Shown here: piece by piece, positions 15,505 through 24,391 of the stretch
Position numbering within the stretch: the stretch's first letter is position 1
How the letters are laid out: every line of letters starts with the position of its first letter
NCBI GenBank assembly: GCA_964448855.1
Contig: CAYUXI010000009.1
Coordinates: forward strand, 16,846 to 80,845
Reading direction: 5' to 3'
DNA: 64,000 nucleotides
Source of the DNA: QAMX01 sp964448855
GTDB lineage: Bacteria; Bacillota; Clostridia; Oscillospirales; QAMX01
Translations under genes and position numbers: made by a program
Notes under the pieces: generated by a model
Told to the model about the DNA's origin: nothing
The model's input: only the letters and a program-made list of their open reading frames with translations
Database searches by the model: none

Positions 15505-17100
15505 TTATTGCCGACGGTAATCCGGCAGAAGTTTCGGGGAGACGAGGTCGGTGTCGATGCCGGCTGCGGCGCGTTCCGCATCGAATGCGGCGATGTGTGC
15601 CAGCGTCAGCTTGCCGACCGTGACATCCTTCGACTGCGCGGCAGCGTGCTGACCGGCGCTCCGGCCAAACACGATCACGTCGAGCAGGGAGTTGCCCATC
15701 AGACGGTTGCGGCCATGGATGCCGCCAACGGCTTCACCGGCGACATAGAGGTTTTCCACGCCGGGCGTCATGCCGTCTGCGCGGATTTCCAGACCGCCGT
15801 TCTGATAGTGGAGCGTCGGATAGACGAGAATCGGCTCCTTGCGGATATCGATGCCGTAGCTGCCGAACATCCGCATCATGGCCGGGATGCGGCGCTCAAT
15901 CGTGCCTTCGCCGCCGATCTGTTCGATCATCGGCGTATCCAGCCAGACGGCCTTGCCGTTGCCGGTGTCAATGCCCTTGTTGCGGTCGGAGCATTCGCGG
16001 ATAATGGATGCTGCGGCGACGTCGCGGGTTTCCAGCGGGTGCATGAAGACCTCGCCGTCGCGGTTGATCAGCTTCGCGCCGAGCGAACGCACCTTTTCCG
16101 TGACGAGTGCGCCGAAAATCTGCTGCGGGAATGCCGCACCGGTCGGGTGGTACTGCAGCGTGTCGGCATAGAGCAGCTTGGCACCGGCGCGATAGCCGAG
16201 CACCAGACCGTCTGCGGTTGCGCCGTAGTGGTTGGAGGTCGGGAAGCCCTGATAATGCATCCGGCCTGCGCCGCCCGTTGCAATGACGACGGTCTTTGCG
16301 CGGGCAACCATCAGCTCTTTCGTTTCCATATTCATGAGGACGGCACCGGCAGCGCGGCCGTTTTCGTCCAGAATCAGCTCAATGGCCGCCGTGAAATCCA
16401 CCACCGGGATGCCGCGGTTCAGCACTTCATCGCGCAGGGTGCGCATGATTTCCGCGCCGGAATAGTCCTTGGCTGCGTGCATCCGCTTGCGCGAGGTGCC
16501 GCCGCCGTGCGTGGTGATCATGGTACCGTCCGGCGCTTTGTCGAATTCGACGCCCAGGTCGTTCAGCCACTGAATGGCGTCCGGTGCGTCGCAGACCAGC
16601 TTGGCCAGCAGCTCACGGCGTGCGGCAAAGTGGCCGCCACCAAACGCGTCTAGGAAGTGGATGGCCGGGGAGTCATTCGGCTTGTCAGCCGCCTGAATGC
16701 CGCCCTCTGCCATCATGGTGTTCGCGTCACCGATGCGGAGCTTCGTGACGATCATGGCTTTGGCACCGGCTTCGTCGGCTTCAATCGCCGCTGAGGCACC
16801 GGCACCGCCGCCGCCGATGATCAGCACATCGACGTCGTAGCGGACATCGGACAGATCAACATCCGACGCGCTGATGCGGCTGTGCGCCTGCAGGATGCTG
16901 CACAGCTCATGCGGGACGCTTTCGCCCCGGTTCGGGCCGATCTGCAACGTGGAAAATTCACTTTTTTTGTAATCCGGGTGATAGGCCGCAAGCAGCGTTT
17001 CCTTTTCCTGCGCGGTCATGCGAGCCGGTTCACAGGCAATGTTTGCAGCGCGGGCAGCTTCTACTGCCCGAAGGGATTCCTGAAATTCGTTTGCATACAT
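15505..17100 (-). CDS. soluble fumarate reductase flavoprotein subunit (FrdA/TfrA-like)
   Basis: 531 aa; reduces fumarate to succinate. After an unusual ~85-residue N-terminal extension comes the FAD Rossmann motif VLIIGGGGAGASAAIEA (about 93-109). Catalytic positions of the FrdA/SdhA family are intact: H318 in QYHPTG, E335/R338 in TEKVR, H431 in HYQNGG and R466 in GRNRLMGNSL. The residue that carries covalent FAD in membrane complexes (SHT) is replaced by N127 (ANT), so the flavin should be non-covalent. The C-terminal capping domain is short, as in methanogen thiol:fumarate reductase. L-aspartate oxidase is the main alternative, but the adjacent FrdB-like and fumarase genes favour fumarate reductase. 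Confidence 0.82.
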   Translation of the reverse strand: MYANEFQESLRAVEAARAANIACEPARMTAQEKETLLAAYHPDYKKSEFSTLQIGPNRGESVPHELCSILQAHSRISASDVDLSDVRYDVDVLIIGGGGAGASAAIEADEAGAKAMIVTKLRIGDANTMMAEGGIQAADKPNDSPAIHFLDAFGGGHFAARRELLAKLVCDAPDAIQWLNDLGVEFDKAPDGTMITTHGGGTSRKRMHAAKDYSGAEIMRTLRDEVLNRGIPVVDFTAAIELILDENGRAAGAVLMNMETKELMVARAKTVVIATGGAGRMHYQGFPTSNHYGATADGLVLGYRAGAKLLYADTLQYHPTGAAFPQQIFGALVTEKVRSLGAKLINRDGEVFMHPLETRDVAAASIIRECSDRNKGIDTGNGKAVWLDTPMIEQIGGEGTIERRIPAMMRMFGSYGIDIRKEPILVYPTLHYQNGGLEIRADGMTPGVENLYVAGEAVGGIHGRNRLMGNSLLDVIVFGRSAGQHAAAQSKDVTVGKLTLAHIAAFDAERAAAGIDTDLVSPKLLPDYRRQ

Positions 17101-17114
17101 AAGTCAGTCCCGCC

Positions 17115-17792
17115 TCACTTTTCAATTTCCCGATTGTTGTACAGTTCCTTCAGCTCTTCAACCGGCTTGCCCATCAGCGCTTCGATCAGGTCGGTGAAGG
17201 TGCCGTCCTTGATTTCCTGCACGCGGTCGGCCAGGTGCTCGCTCTTCGGCGCCAGGTACTTGCCGTTCAGGCGGCGTGCCAGCATAGCAACCTGCGGATG
17301 GGAAATACCAGCCGGGCAACGGGAGGAGCAGACGCCGCACATGACGCAGTCGAAGGATTCCTCCGCGCATTTGTCAAATTCGCCGCGCTGTGCATAGGCA
17401 ATGTATTGCATGACGTTCAGCGATTGCGTACAGCTCTTGGTGCAGGCGTTGCAGCCGACACAGGCGTAGATTTCCGGATACAGCTGCATCATGATCTGTT
17501 CCGTTGGCTTGATTTTGTTGATGTCATAGACCTGCTTGACCAGCGGGAAGAAGGGCAGCGTCGCGACATACATATTGTTTTCGACCTTGGTCTGGCAGGC
17601 CAGGCAGGTTTTCAGTTCCCGGTCACCCTGGATGCGGTAAATCGTTGCGCAGGCGCCGCAGAAGCCGTTCCGGCAGCCGCAGCCGCGAACCAGCTGGTAT
17701 CCGGCATATTCCATGGCGCGCATGATCGTCAGATCGTCCGGTACGCTGTAGCGCTTGCCGAACAGATAAACGTTGACCATGTTTTCCATCAT
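17115..17792 (-). CDS. fumarate reductase iron-sulfur subunit (FrdB/TfrB N-terminal type)
   Basis: 225-aa electron-transfer subunit. A plant-type [2Fe-2S] domain has C38/C40/C45/C48 (GCGCRNGFCGAC) and CLAC at 63-66. A two-cluster ferredoxin domain follows, with C111/114/117/121 and C149/152/155/159, both of [4Fe-4S] spacing rather than the [3Fe-4S] plus [4Fe-4S] of quinone-linked FrdB. It lacks the CCG domain fused to TfrB in methanogens; that domain is supplied in trans by hdrB in this operon. The start at 17792 has AAAGGAG 7 nt upstream; longer in-frame starts lack one. Confidence 0.83.
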   Translation of the reverse strand: MMENMVNVYLFGKRYSVPDDLTIMRAMEYAGYQLVRGCGCRNGFCGACATIYRIQGDRELKTCLACQTKVENNMYVATLPFFPLVKQVYDINKIKPTEQIMMQLYPEIYACVGCNACTKSCTQSLNVMQYIAYAQRGEFDKCAEESFDCVMCGVCSSRCPAGISHPQVAMLARRLNGKYLAPKSEHLADRVQEIKDGTFTDLIEALMGKPVEELKELYNNREIEK

Positions 17793-17870
17793 GCATACAC
17801 TCCTTTTTGTATCCGGGAGCAGGCAGGCCAACAGTCGCAGCCGTGGCCTGCCCTTCCCGCAATGCAATCT

Positions 17871-18704
17871 TTAATATTCGTTCGGCAGTTCATCCAGCTC
17901 ATCGCAGCGGAAAACCGGCCCGTCCTTGCAGACGTACTTGGAGCCGATGTTGCAGCGGCCGCATTTGCCGATGCCGCACTTCATGCGGAGCTCCATCGTG
18001 GTATAGACCTGTGTCTTGTCGAAGCCCAGCTCCTGCAGACCGGCCAGCGTGAACTTGATCATGATCGGCGGGCCGCAGAGCACTGCGATTTTATCGGTCG
18101 GGAACTGGAGTTCCTTGACGTAGTTCGGAACGAAGCCGACGTGGCCGTCCCATTCCGGCTGCTCGCGGTCAATGGTCAGGTGGACGGTGACGCCCGTATC
18201 CTGTGTCCATTCTTCGACAATTTCGCGGTAATCGACGAGATCCTGCATACTGCGGGAGCCGTAGACGATGTCGATTTTGCCGTAACGGTCGCGGTAATGG
18301 CGGCAGTAGTTGATGACGGAGCGCAGCGGCGCCAGGCCGATACCACCTGCGATAAAGAGCAGGTCATGACCGGCAAATGCCGTATCCACCGGGAAGCCGT
18401 TGCCGTAGGGGCCACGGATGGTAATCTGCTGGCCGACCTCCATCGAGTGGAGCCATTCGGTCACGCAGCCGCATTTTTTGATGGAAAACTCCATGAATTC
18501 CGTATTCGTGGGCGAGGACGTGATGGAGAACATGGCCTCACCGACGCCCGGCATGGAGAGCATGGCGCACTGGCCAGGCTTGTGTTCAAACGCCTTTTTG
18601 CCGTCCGGCGTGACCACGCGGAAGGTTTTGACATCCGGTGTATCAATACGGATGTCCGTTACCACGCCGATGGCCGGCATCAACGGTTCTTTCATCTCAG
18701 GCAT
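17871..18704 (-). CDS. flxA: FlxA: FAD/NAD-binding oxidoreductase subunit (AsrB/PyrK-like)
   Basis: 277 aa. A ferredoxin-NADP reductase fold with FSITSSP flavin site (about 59-65), NAD-binding GGIGLAPL (120-127) and CGPPIMI (210-216). The C-terminal [2Fe-2S] motif C243xxxxC248xxC251-x7-C259 is as in sulfite reductase AsrB and PyrK. In the FlxABCD-HdrABC complex this subunit takes hydride from NADH and passes electrons on through FlxB-D to HdrA. Its start overlaps the end of flxB by 8 nt. Confidence 0.88.
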   Translation of the reverse strand: MPEMKEPLMPAIGVVTDIRIDTPDVKTFRVVTPDGKKAFEHKPGQCAMLSMPGVGEAMFSITSSPTNTEFMEFSIKKCGCVTEWLHSMEVGQQITIRGPYGNGFPVDTAFAGHDLLFIAGGIGLAPLRSVINYCRHYRDRYGKIDIVYGSRSMQDLVDYREIVEEWTQDTGVTVHLTIDREQPEWDGHVGFVPNYVKELQFPTDKIAVLCGPPIMIKFTLAGLQELGFDKTQVYTTMELRMKCGIGKCGRCNIGSKYVCKDGPVFRCDELDELPNEY

Positions 18705-19722
18705 TTTCGCGACCTCCCAGTGTTTTCATGACCTTGACGATGTTCATTTGGATGGGGCACTTTGCCACGCAGCGGCCGCAGCCGACGCAGGAAAAGACGC
18801 CATCGTTGTTGGTCGGATAATAGACCAGCTTGTGCATAAAGCGCTGACGGAAGCGTTCCAGCTGCGTCAGACGCGGCTGGCCGGCAGACATCTTTGTAAA
18901 TTCGGAATACATACAGGAATCCCAGCAGCGGAAGCGGCGGATGCCGTGTCCGGTGTTGAAATCCTGAATATCGTAGCACTGGCAGGTCGGGCAGACAAAC
19001 GTGCAGGTGCCGCAGCCGAGGCACGTTTCGGACAGCTCCTTCCACTCCGGTGCATTGAAGAAGGCGGACGTTTTACCGTCGCCGAAGGCGTCGGCCTTCA
19101 GGTCAGCCAGCGGCAAACGCGCAAGGCGCTCAGCAATCTGCTGCTTCTGCTCGTCAACGGCCGTCTCTTCGCCCGGCTCCGTGACGGCTTCCAGCGCTTT
19201 CAGCGCCGCTTCGCCCTTCTCTGTCTGCGCCTTCAGATACAGCGTATCCTCGGTTTTCCAGCAGGCGACATCCCCGGCCGGGTTGGCCGCGTCGATGCCG
19301 AACGTGCCGCAGAAGCAGGTTTCTGCCGGTCTGGTGCAGGCCAGCGAGAAGATCACAGCGTGTTCGCGGCGGTTCTGATAATACGAATCGACCGGATCCG
19401 CCAGGAAGACGCGATCAAGAATGTCAAAGCTCTTCACATCGCAGGCGCGGACGCCGAACAGGACAAAATCCTCACATTCGTCACGCGTGTCCACGATATC
19501 CAGCTGCTTGCCTTCGACCTTGAAGTCCATCAGGTTTTCCGTCTGCGGGAAAAAGAAATCCTTGGCGCTGCGCACCGTATTCAGAGCGTCCGACCAGGTC
19601 TTTCCGCTTTCCCAGCGCTCATACTTCGCACCGGCCTTTGTGTCCACCGGCAGATACAGCGCGGCGTTCTCCGCAATCGCTGCAAAGAGCGCGTCCAGTT
19701 TGTTCAACGCAATTTTACGCAT
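18697..19722 (-). CDS. flxB: FlxB: iron-sulfur electron-transfer subunit (AsrA-like)
   Basis: 341 aa, related to anaerobic sulfite reductase subunit A. An N-terminal domain with the DEDF-like segment and FGVRACDVKSFDILDR is followed by two [4Fe-4S] motifs near the C-terminus (CLGCGTCTFVCP and CVGCGRCVAKCP). The start at 19722 follows GGGAGG; upstream in-frame sequence is the end of flxC and is rejected. It overlaps flxC by 8 nt. Role: relay between NADH-oxidising FlxA and the FlxC/FlxD-HdrA core. Confidence 0.86.
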   Translation of the reverse strand: MRKIALNKLDALFAAIAENAALYLPVDTKAGAKYERWESGKTWSDALNTVRSAKDFFFPQTENLMDFKVEGKQLDIVDTRDECEDFVLFGVRACDVKSFDILDRVFLADPVDSYYQNRREHAVIFSLACTRPAETCFCGTFGIDAANPAGDVACWKTEDTLYLKAQTEKGEAALKALEAVTEPGEETAVDEQKQQIAERLARLPLADLKADAFGDGKTSAFFNAPEWKELSETCLGCGTCTFVCPTCQCYDIQDFNTGHGIRRFRCWDSCMYSEFTKMSAGQPRLTQLERFRQRFMHKLVYYPTNNDGVFSCVGCGRCVAKCPIQMNIVKVMKTLGGRENA

Positions 19723-20704
19723 GTCCGTGCCTCCCTGCCGCTTCGCCCGGTTCGATATCGTCTGTCTGATAGTTGACAATCGGTGCCCGGCTGCCAACGG
19801 TTTCACCCGCCTGATACTCGCCGTAGAACCGGTCAATATCGTGGATGAACTTCCGGTTCAGCAGATGCAGCGGGATGTGCTGCGGGCAGACGCGGGAGCA
19901 TTCGCCGCAGTCGGTGCAGCGACCGGCGACGTGGAACGCCCGGATGACATGGAACAGCTTTTCCTCGAACGAGTTGGCCGCCGCCTTATTGGCCGCGCCG
20001 GAGTTCGGGTTGTCAAAGACACATTTTTCGCAGGTGCAGGCCGGGCAGACATCGCGGCACGCGTTGCAGCGGATGCAGCGGGACAGCTCGTTCTGCCAGA
20101 AGGCGAACCGTTCATCGGCGGTCATCTGTTCCAGTGCTTCGACCTCGTCAAAGCGGCCGGAATCGAGCGTTTCGCCGTCTTCGCCCAGCAGCTCGTCATA
20201 AGCGACGTGTTTTTTCGATTTGCAGTGTGTGCAGCGATCCGGCAGCAGCTCGGCGCGGTCAAAGGTCTGTTCGCCGTCATACAGCGTTTCGACAACGACC
20301 CGATCCCCGTCCTCACGGATGGCGGCAATGCCGTCCACGCGTTCGCGGATGCGGCTGACATCGAGCATCCCGTCGCACGGGACGCCGACCACATAGACCT
20401 TTTCGCGGTCAAAACGGTGCTCCGTCAGCAGCTGGTTAAAGCTGTAGGTATCGCACGGCTTGAGAAATACCAGAACCTTGCCGTCACCCTTGGCGGTTTC
20501 GCGGATCAGGTATTTGGAAAAATTCGCGCCGCAGAAATCGTTCCAGAGGAAGTCCTTCTCCAGAGCTTCCACGGAGGTGAACAGGGCGGGCGTCACATCA
20601 TATGCAAATTCGCCGCGTTTCCAGCCCAGAACACGATCCACGGTACCGGCGGCCAGCAGGCTTCCGGCTTTGTCGATCAGCGCGTCTCGTCCGATTGTTT
20701 GCAT
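19715..20704 (-). CDS. flxC: FlxC: iron-sulfur subunit (FrhB/AsrA-related)
   Basis: 329 aa. The N-terminal part (FVFLKPCDTYSFNQLL-like, VVGVPCDG) resembles coenzyme F420 hydrogenase beta/AsrA-type proteins. The C-terminal half has ferredoxin motifs CIRCNACRDVCPAC and CTDCGECSRVCPQHIP plus an extra CTHC at about residue 157. It forms one translationally linked block with flxB (8-nt overlap) and flxD (28-nt overlap). Confidence 0.84.
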   Translation of the reverse strand: MQTIGRDALIDKAGSLLAAGTVDRVLGWKRGEFAYDVTPALFTSVEALEKDFLWNDFCGANFSKYLIRETAKGDGKVLVFLKPCDTYSFNQLLTEHRFDREKVYVVGVPCDGMLDVSRIRERVDGIAAIREDGDRVVVETLYDGEQTFDRAELLPDRCTHCKSKKHVAYDELLGEDGETLDSGRFDEVEALEQMTADERFAFWQNELSRCIRCNACRDVCPACTCEKCVFDNPNSGAANKAAANSFEEKLFHVIRAFHVAGRCTDCGECSRVCPQHIPLHLLNRKFIHDIDRFYGEYQAGETVGSRAPIVNYQTDDIEPGEAAGRHGHA

Positions 20705-21138
20705 CGTAAATCCTCCAATCTCCTGTTTTCTCCGAGTGCCGCAACGGTTGCGGCGAAATCATTCATCGTGGCGGCAAACTTGGCACCTTCCGCCGCGGAC
20801 ACCCATTCAACACGGGTGCGCTCCCGCTCAATGCCGAGGTAGTCGAGCATGGAGAAGAGCAGCGCCATACGGCGGCGGGTATAGTAGTTGCCGGAGGTGT
20901 AATGACAGTCACCCGGATGGCAGCCGCAGAGAATGACGCCGTCCGCGCCGCGCTGGAAGGCGCGGAGAACAAACAGCGGATTCACCCGGCAGGAACAGGG
21001 TACGCGGATGATCTTGACATCCGCCGGATAGCTCAACCGGTTGTTCCCGGCGAGATCGGCGCCCGCATACGAGCACCAGTTGCAGCAAAATGCCACAATC
21101 AGCGGTTTATATCCTTTTTCTTGTGTTTCTACTTGCAT
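20677..21138 (-). CDS. flxD: FlxD: MvhD-family electron-transfer subunit
   Basis: 153 aa. Matches the MvhD/hydrogenase delta-subunit family that docks to HdrA: FCCNWCSYAGADLAG (C18, C19, C22), IRVPCSCRV (C48, C50) and CGCHPGDCHY (C71, C73, C78). The usual CS/TG after the first VPC is Cys-Ser-Cys here, giving one additional Cys. It overlaps hdrA by 10 nt. It delivers two-electron equivalents to the bifurcating FAD of HdrA. Confidence 0.92.
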   Translation of the reverse strand: MQVETQEKGYKPLIVAFCCNWCSYAGADLAGNNRLSYPADVKIIRVPCSCRVNPLFVLRAFQRGADGVILCGCHPGDCHYTSGNYYTRRRMALLFSMLDYLGIERERTRVEWVSAAEGAKFAATMNDFAATVAALGENRRLEDLRCKQSDETR

Positions 21139-23123
21139 ATTGCGTCAACCTCCGCCATGATTTGCCGCGTCAGGAATCCGCGCAGATCCATTGCACCGGA
21201 CATACACGCCACGGTGCAGGCACCGCAGCCCTGACAGACAGCCTCGTTGACAACCGCGACACGACGGCGCTTGGTTGTCCGGTCAGGCATTCTGAAATCC
21301 TTTTCCTCATAGGTGATGGCGCCGTACGGGCAGACGTTCGCACAGGTCGAACAGCCGTTGCACATCATTTCGTCCGAATGCGCCACGCAGGCGTTTCCGG
21401 TCAGCTTGTCTTTCGCGAGGAGGCCGATGACCTTGGATGCGGCCGCACCGGCCTGTGCGACGGTTTCCGGAATGTCCTTCGGGCCCTGGCAGGTACCGGA
21501 GAGGAAGACACCGGCCGTCGGGCTTTCCACCGGGCGCAGCTTCGGATGCGCTTCCGTGAAGAAGTCGTTGGTGTCCATGCTGGCCGTCAGCATGGTGGCC
21601 AGCGGGCGCGCCGATGCATCCGGCTCGATGGCGGCGGCCAGAACGACCAGATCCGCGTCGATGTGTACCTGTTTGCCGTAGATCAGATCGGAGCCCTGCA
21701 CCTTGAGCTTTTTGCCCTCCGGCGAGACCTTGCCGACCATACCCTTGATATAGTGGACGCCGTATTCCTCCACGGCGCGGCGATAGAATTCGTCAAAGTT
21801 CTTACCCGGCGTACGGACGTCGATGTAGAAGACGTAGACCTCCGTATCCGGATATTTGTCGCGGATGAGCATCGCGTGCTTGGCGGTGTACATACAGCAG
21901 ATCTTGGAGCAGTATTCCTTGCCCTTGTCTGCACAGGCCGCGCAGCGGGAGCCGACGCACTGCACAAACACGATGGTGTGCGGGTGCTCACGGTCAGACG
22001 GGCGCAGCAGCGTACCGCCGGTCGGGCCTGCGGCGTTCATCAGGCGCTCCAGCTCCAGCGACGTGATGACGTCCTTGGACTGGGCGTAGGCGTATTCGTC
22101 AAACGGCTCCATGGAGATCGGGTTGAACCCGGTCGCCACGACGATGGCACCGTATTTTTCCTCGAGCAGCTCATCCTTGGCCTGGTAATCGATGGCACCG
22201 GCCGAGCAGACCTTGGAGCAGACGCCGCACTTGCCGGTTTTCAGCATCATGCAGTGTGCCGGGTCGATGGTTGCAACCTTCGGAACGGCCTGCGCAAACG
22301 GGATGTAGATGGCGCGGCGCTGATCCATGCCGAGGTTGAATTCATTCGGGATGTTTTTCTGCGGACATTTTTCCGTGCAGAGGCCGCAGCCGGTGCAGAC
22401 GTCTTCCTTGACGTAGCGCGCACGGCGCTTGATGGTCACGTCGAAATTGCCGACGAAGCCCTTGACCGCAGTGACCTCCGAATAGGAGAAAATCCGGATT
22501 TTGTCGTTCTGCGCGACATCCACCATTTTCGGCGTCAGAATACACGCAGCGCAGTCGAGCGTCGGGAAGGTCTTGTCGAGCTGCGCCATTTTACCGCCGA
22601 TGGTCGGCTTGGTTTCCACGATATCGACCGGGAAGCCGGCATCTGCAATATCCAGAGCGGTCTGGATCCCGGCGATCCCGCCGCCGATGACCAGCGCACG
22701 CTTGGTGACCGGGCTCTCGCCGGGGGTCAGCGGTGTGTTCAGATGCACCTTGGCGACAGCGGCACGCGCCAGCACAATGGCCTTTTCCGTACCGGTCAGC
22801 TGATCCTTATGCACCCAGGAGCACTGCTCGCGGATGTTGGCGATTTCCACCATGAAGGGGTTCAGACCGGCAGACGCCGCCGTCTTGCGGAAGGTCGCCT
22901 CGTGCATCCGTGGGGAGCAGGAGCAGACGACAATTCCGGTCAGGTGATGCTCGGCAATGGCGTCCTTGATCATGTTCTGACCGGCCTGCGAGCACATATA
23001 TTGATAGTCCGTGGAGAAAACAACACCCGTCTCATGCGAGAGCGCTTCAGCAACGGCTTTCACGTCGATCGTCCCTGCAATGTTGGTACCGCAGTGACAG
23101 ACAAAAACTCCGATTCTTTGCAT
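21129..23123 (-). CDS. hdrA: HdrA: electron-bifurcating FAD subunit of heterodisulfide-reductase-type complex
   Basis: 664 aa. The N-terminal CHCGTN region and CSCSPRMHE segment are HdrA hallmarks. The thioredoxin-reductase-like FAD domain has GGGIAGIQTALDIADAG and IGGKMAQLDKTFPTLDCAAC. An inserted cluster motif CTGCGLCTEKCP precedes CGVCSKVC. A C-terminal ferredoxin pair, CNGCSTCANVCP and CQGCGACTVACM, provides the low-potential exit to ferredoxin. In characterised complexes this FAD splits an electron pair between ferredoxin and HdrBC. Bacterial context with FlxABCD indicates NADH as donor. Confidence 0.95.
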   Translation of the reverse strand: MQRIGVFVCHCGTNIAGTIDVKAVAEALSHETGVVFSTDYQYMCSQAGQNMIKDAIAEHHLTGIVVCSCSPRMHEATFRKTAASAGLNPFMVEIANIREQCSWVHKDQLTGTEKAIVLARAAVAKVHLNTPLTPGESPVTKRALVIGGGIAGIQTALDIADAGFPVDIVETKPTIGGKMAQLDKTFPTLDCAACILTPKMVDVAQNDKIRIFSYSEVTAVKGFVGNFDVTIKRRARYVKEDVCTGCGLCTEKCPQKNIPNEFNLGMDQRRAIYIPFAQAVPKVATIDPAHCMMLKTGKCGVCSKVCSAGAIDYQAKDELLEEKYGAIVVATGFNPISMEPFDEYAYAQSKDVITSLELERLMNAAGPTGGTLLRPSDREHPHTIVFVQCVGSRCAACADKGKEYCSKICCMYTAKHAMLIRDKYPDTEVYVFYIDVRTPGKNFDEFYRRAVEEYGVHYIKGMVGKVSPEGKKLKVQGSDLIYGKQVHIDADLVVLAAAIEPDASARPLATMLTASMDTNDFFTEAHPKLRPVESPTAGVFLSGTCQGPKDIPETVAQAGAAASKVIGLLAKDKLTGNACVAHSDEMMCNGCSTCANVCPYGAITYEEKDFRMPDRTTKRRRVAVVNEAVCQGCGACTVACMSGAMDLRGFLTRQIMAEVDAICK

Positions 23124-23141
23124 GGTTTTGCTTCTCCTTTC

Positions 23142-23540
23142 TTATTTCGAATATTTCCGCATGGCGCTGACGACCGCCTGCTGCGGCAGATCGGGGTCGG
23201 CTTCCGCAAAAGCCGGCAGATCATTCGCCGTCAGGTGGTTGGCACCCTTCTGGCGGATCACACTGAGGCGAACCGCTTCCACCAGCTTCGCCGGTTCGAC
23301 GCCGCGGGGGCAGCGATCCACACAGGCAAAGCAGGACAGGCATTGATAAATTGATTTCGACTGCATCAGCGCTTCAATGTCACCGGTTTCCACCAGGTAC
23401 ACAAACTGATGCGGATGATATTCCATTTCGTCATAGGCAGGGCACGTTCCGGAGCATTTGCCGCAGCGCATACATTTGCGCGGGTTGACGCCGCTCATTT
23501 CCAGGATTTGCTCTTTCAGACGATCAGATTGTCTTTCCAT
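23142..23540 (-). CDS. hdrC: HdrC: ferredoxin-like subunit
   Basis: 132 aa with two [4Fe-4S] motifs (C23/26/29/33 and C67/70/73/77) and the helical HPHQFVYLVETGD spacer typical of HdrC. It relays electrons from HdrA to HdrB. Gene spacing is 18 nt to hdrA and 21 nt from hdrB. Confidence 0.94.
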   Translation of the reverse strand: MERQSDRLKEQILEMSGVNPRKCMRCGKCSGTCPAYDEMEYHPHQFVYLVETGDIEALMQSKSIYQCLSCFACVDRCPRGVEPAKLVEAVRLSVIRQKGANHLTANDLPAFAEADPDLPQQAVVSAMRKYSK

Positions 23541-23561
23541 GCACGATCCTCACTCATATCC

Positions 23562-24356
23562 TCAGATTTCCAGACCGAGTGCTTCGGCAAGCAGCTCGGT
23601 AAAATAGACGACAGGCACAGGGCTGCCGTTTTTCACCAGGTTATAGCTGCACAGCGGGCACGCCGTCACAATGCGCTCGGCCCCGTGTGCCGCCGCGCTC
23701 TCGCTGACGGCGCGGCTCTTCTTTTCCGCCGATTCCGCATTCTCCAGCGCGACATATCCGCCGCAGCATTCGTTTCTCATGGGGGAAATCACCGGTTCTG
23801 CGCCGAGCGCCCGGATGAAATCCTCGAGAATCTGCGGATTTTCCACATTGTCAAACTGCATCACCTTGCCGGGGCGCAGCAGCATACAGCCGTAATAGCC
23901 GGCGATCTTCTGCCCGGTCAGCGGGTGCTTGACCGCCTGACGCAGCTTGTCAAAGCCGATGACGTCGCGCAGCAGCTCCAGATAGTGATACACCTGGGTT
24001 TCACCGGCATACGGTGCAGCGCCGGTGTGATCCTGCGCCAGGTAGCGGTTGACCTTTCCGGCGAATTCCGCGTCCGTCTGCATGGCGTGATTCGTCTGCT
24101 TGATGACGTTATGGCAGGCGGAGCAAACCGTGACAAGCGGCTGACCGGCATCCCGCGCCGCAATCAGCGCACGAACGCTGGACAGCTTGGATGCGATTTC
24201 ATCCTTCGCGCTGACGAATACGCCGCCGCAGCACTGCCAGTTTTCCGGTTCGCACATTTCGACGCCGAGGGCTTCCGCCGCTGCACGGGCGCAGCGATCG
24301 AGCGTTTTGGCCTTGGTGCGGAGTGTGCAGCCCGGAAAATAAGAGACTTTCATCAT
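23562..24356 (-). CDS. hdrB: HdrB: non-cubane cluster (CCG) subunit
   Basis: 264 aa with two complete CCG domains: C10...C42-C43...C78xxC81 and C157...C197-C198...C233xxC236. In methanogens these bind two non-cubane [4Fe-4S] clusters that reduce the CoM-S-S-CoB disulfide. A bacterium would use another acceptor; with a fumarate reductase lacking its own CCG domain encoded in the same operon, fumarate (directly or through an unknown thiol carrier) is the natural candidate. First gene of the hdr-flx block, 35 nt after fumC. Confidence 0.94.
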   Translation of the reverse strand: MMKVSYFPGCTLRTKAKTLDRCARAAAEALGVEMCEPENWQCCGGVFVSAKDEIASKLSSVRALIAARDAGQPLVTVCSACHNVIKQTNHAMQTDAEFAGKVNRYLAQDHTGAAPYAGETQVYHYLELLRDVIGFDKLRQAVKHPLTGQKIAGYYGCMLLRPGKVMQFDNVENPQILEDFIRALGAEPVISPMRNECCGGYVALENAESAEKKSRAVSESAAAHGAERIVTACPLCSYNLVKNGSPVPVVYFTELLAEALGLEI

Positions 24357-24391
24357 AGATGACCTAACCCCTTTCTTGCGGTTTCGCCCGG

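Noticed and set aside
17793..17867. Longer N-terminus for the FrdB-like protein
   Set aside because: The extra 25 residues are basic and non-conserved, and a strong AAAGGAG lies between them and the ATG at 17792.
21090..23354. Antisense open frame of about 750 codons over hdrA
   Set aside because: Shadow of hdrA, whose FAD and Fe-S motifs are unequivocal on the minus strand.
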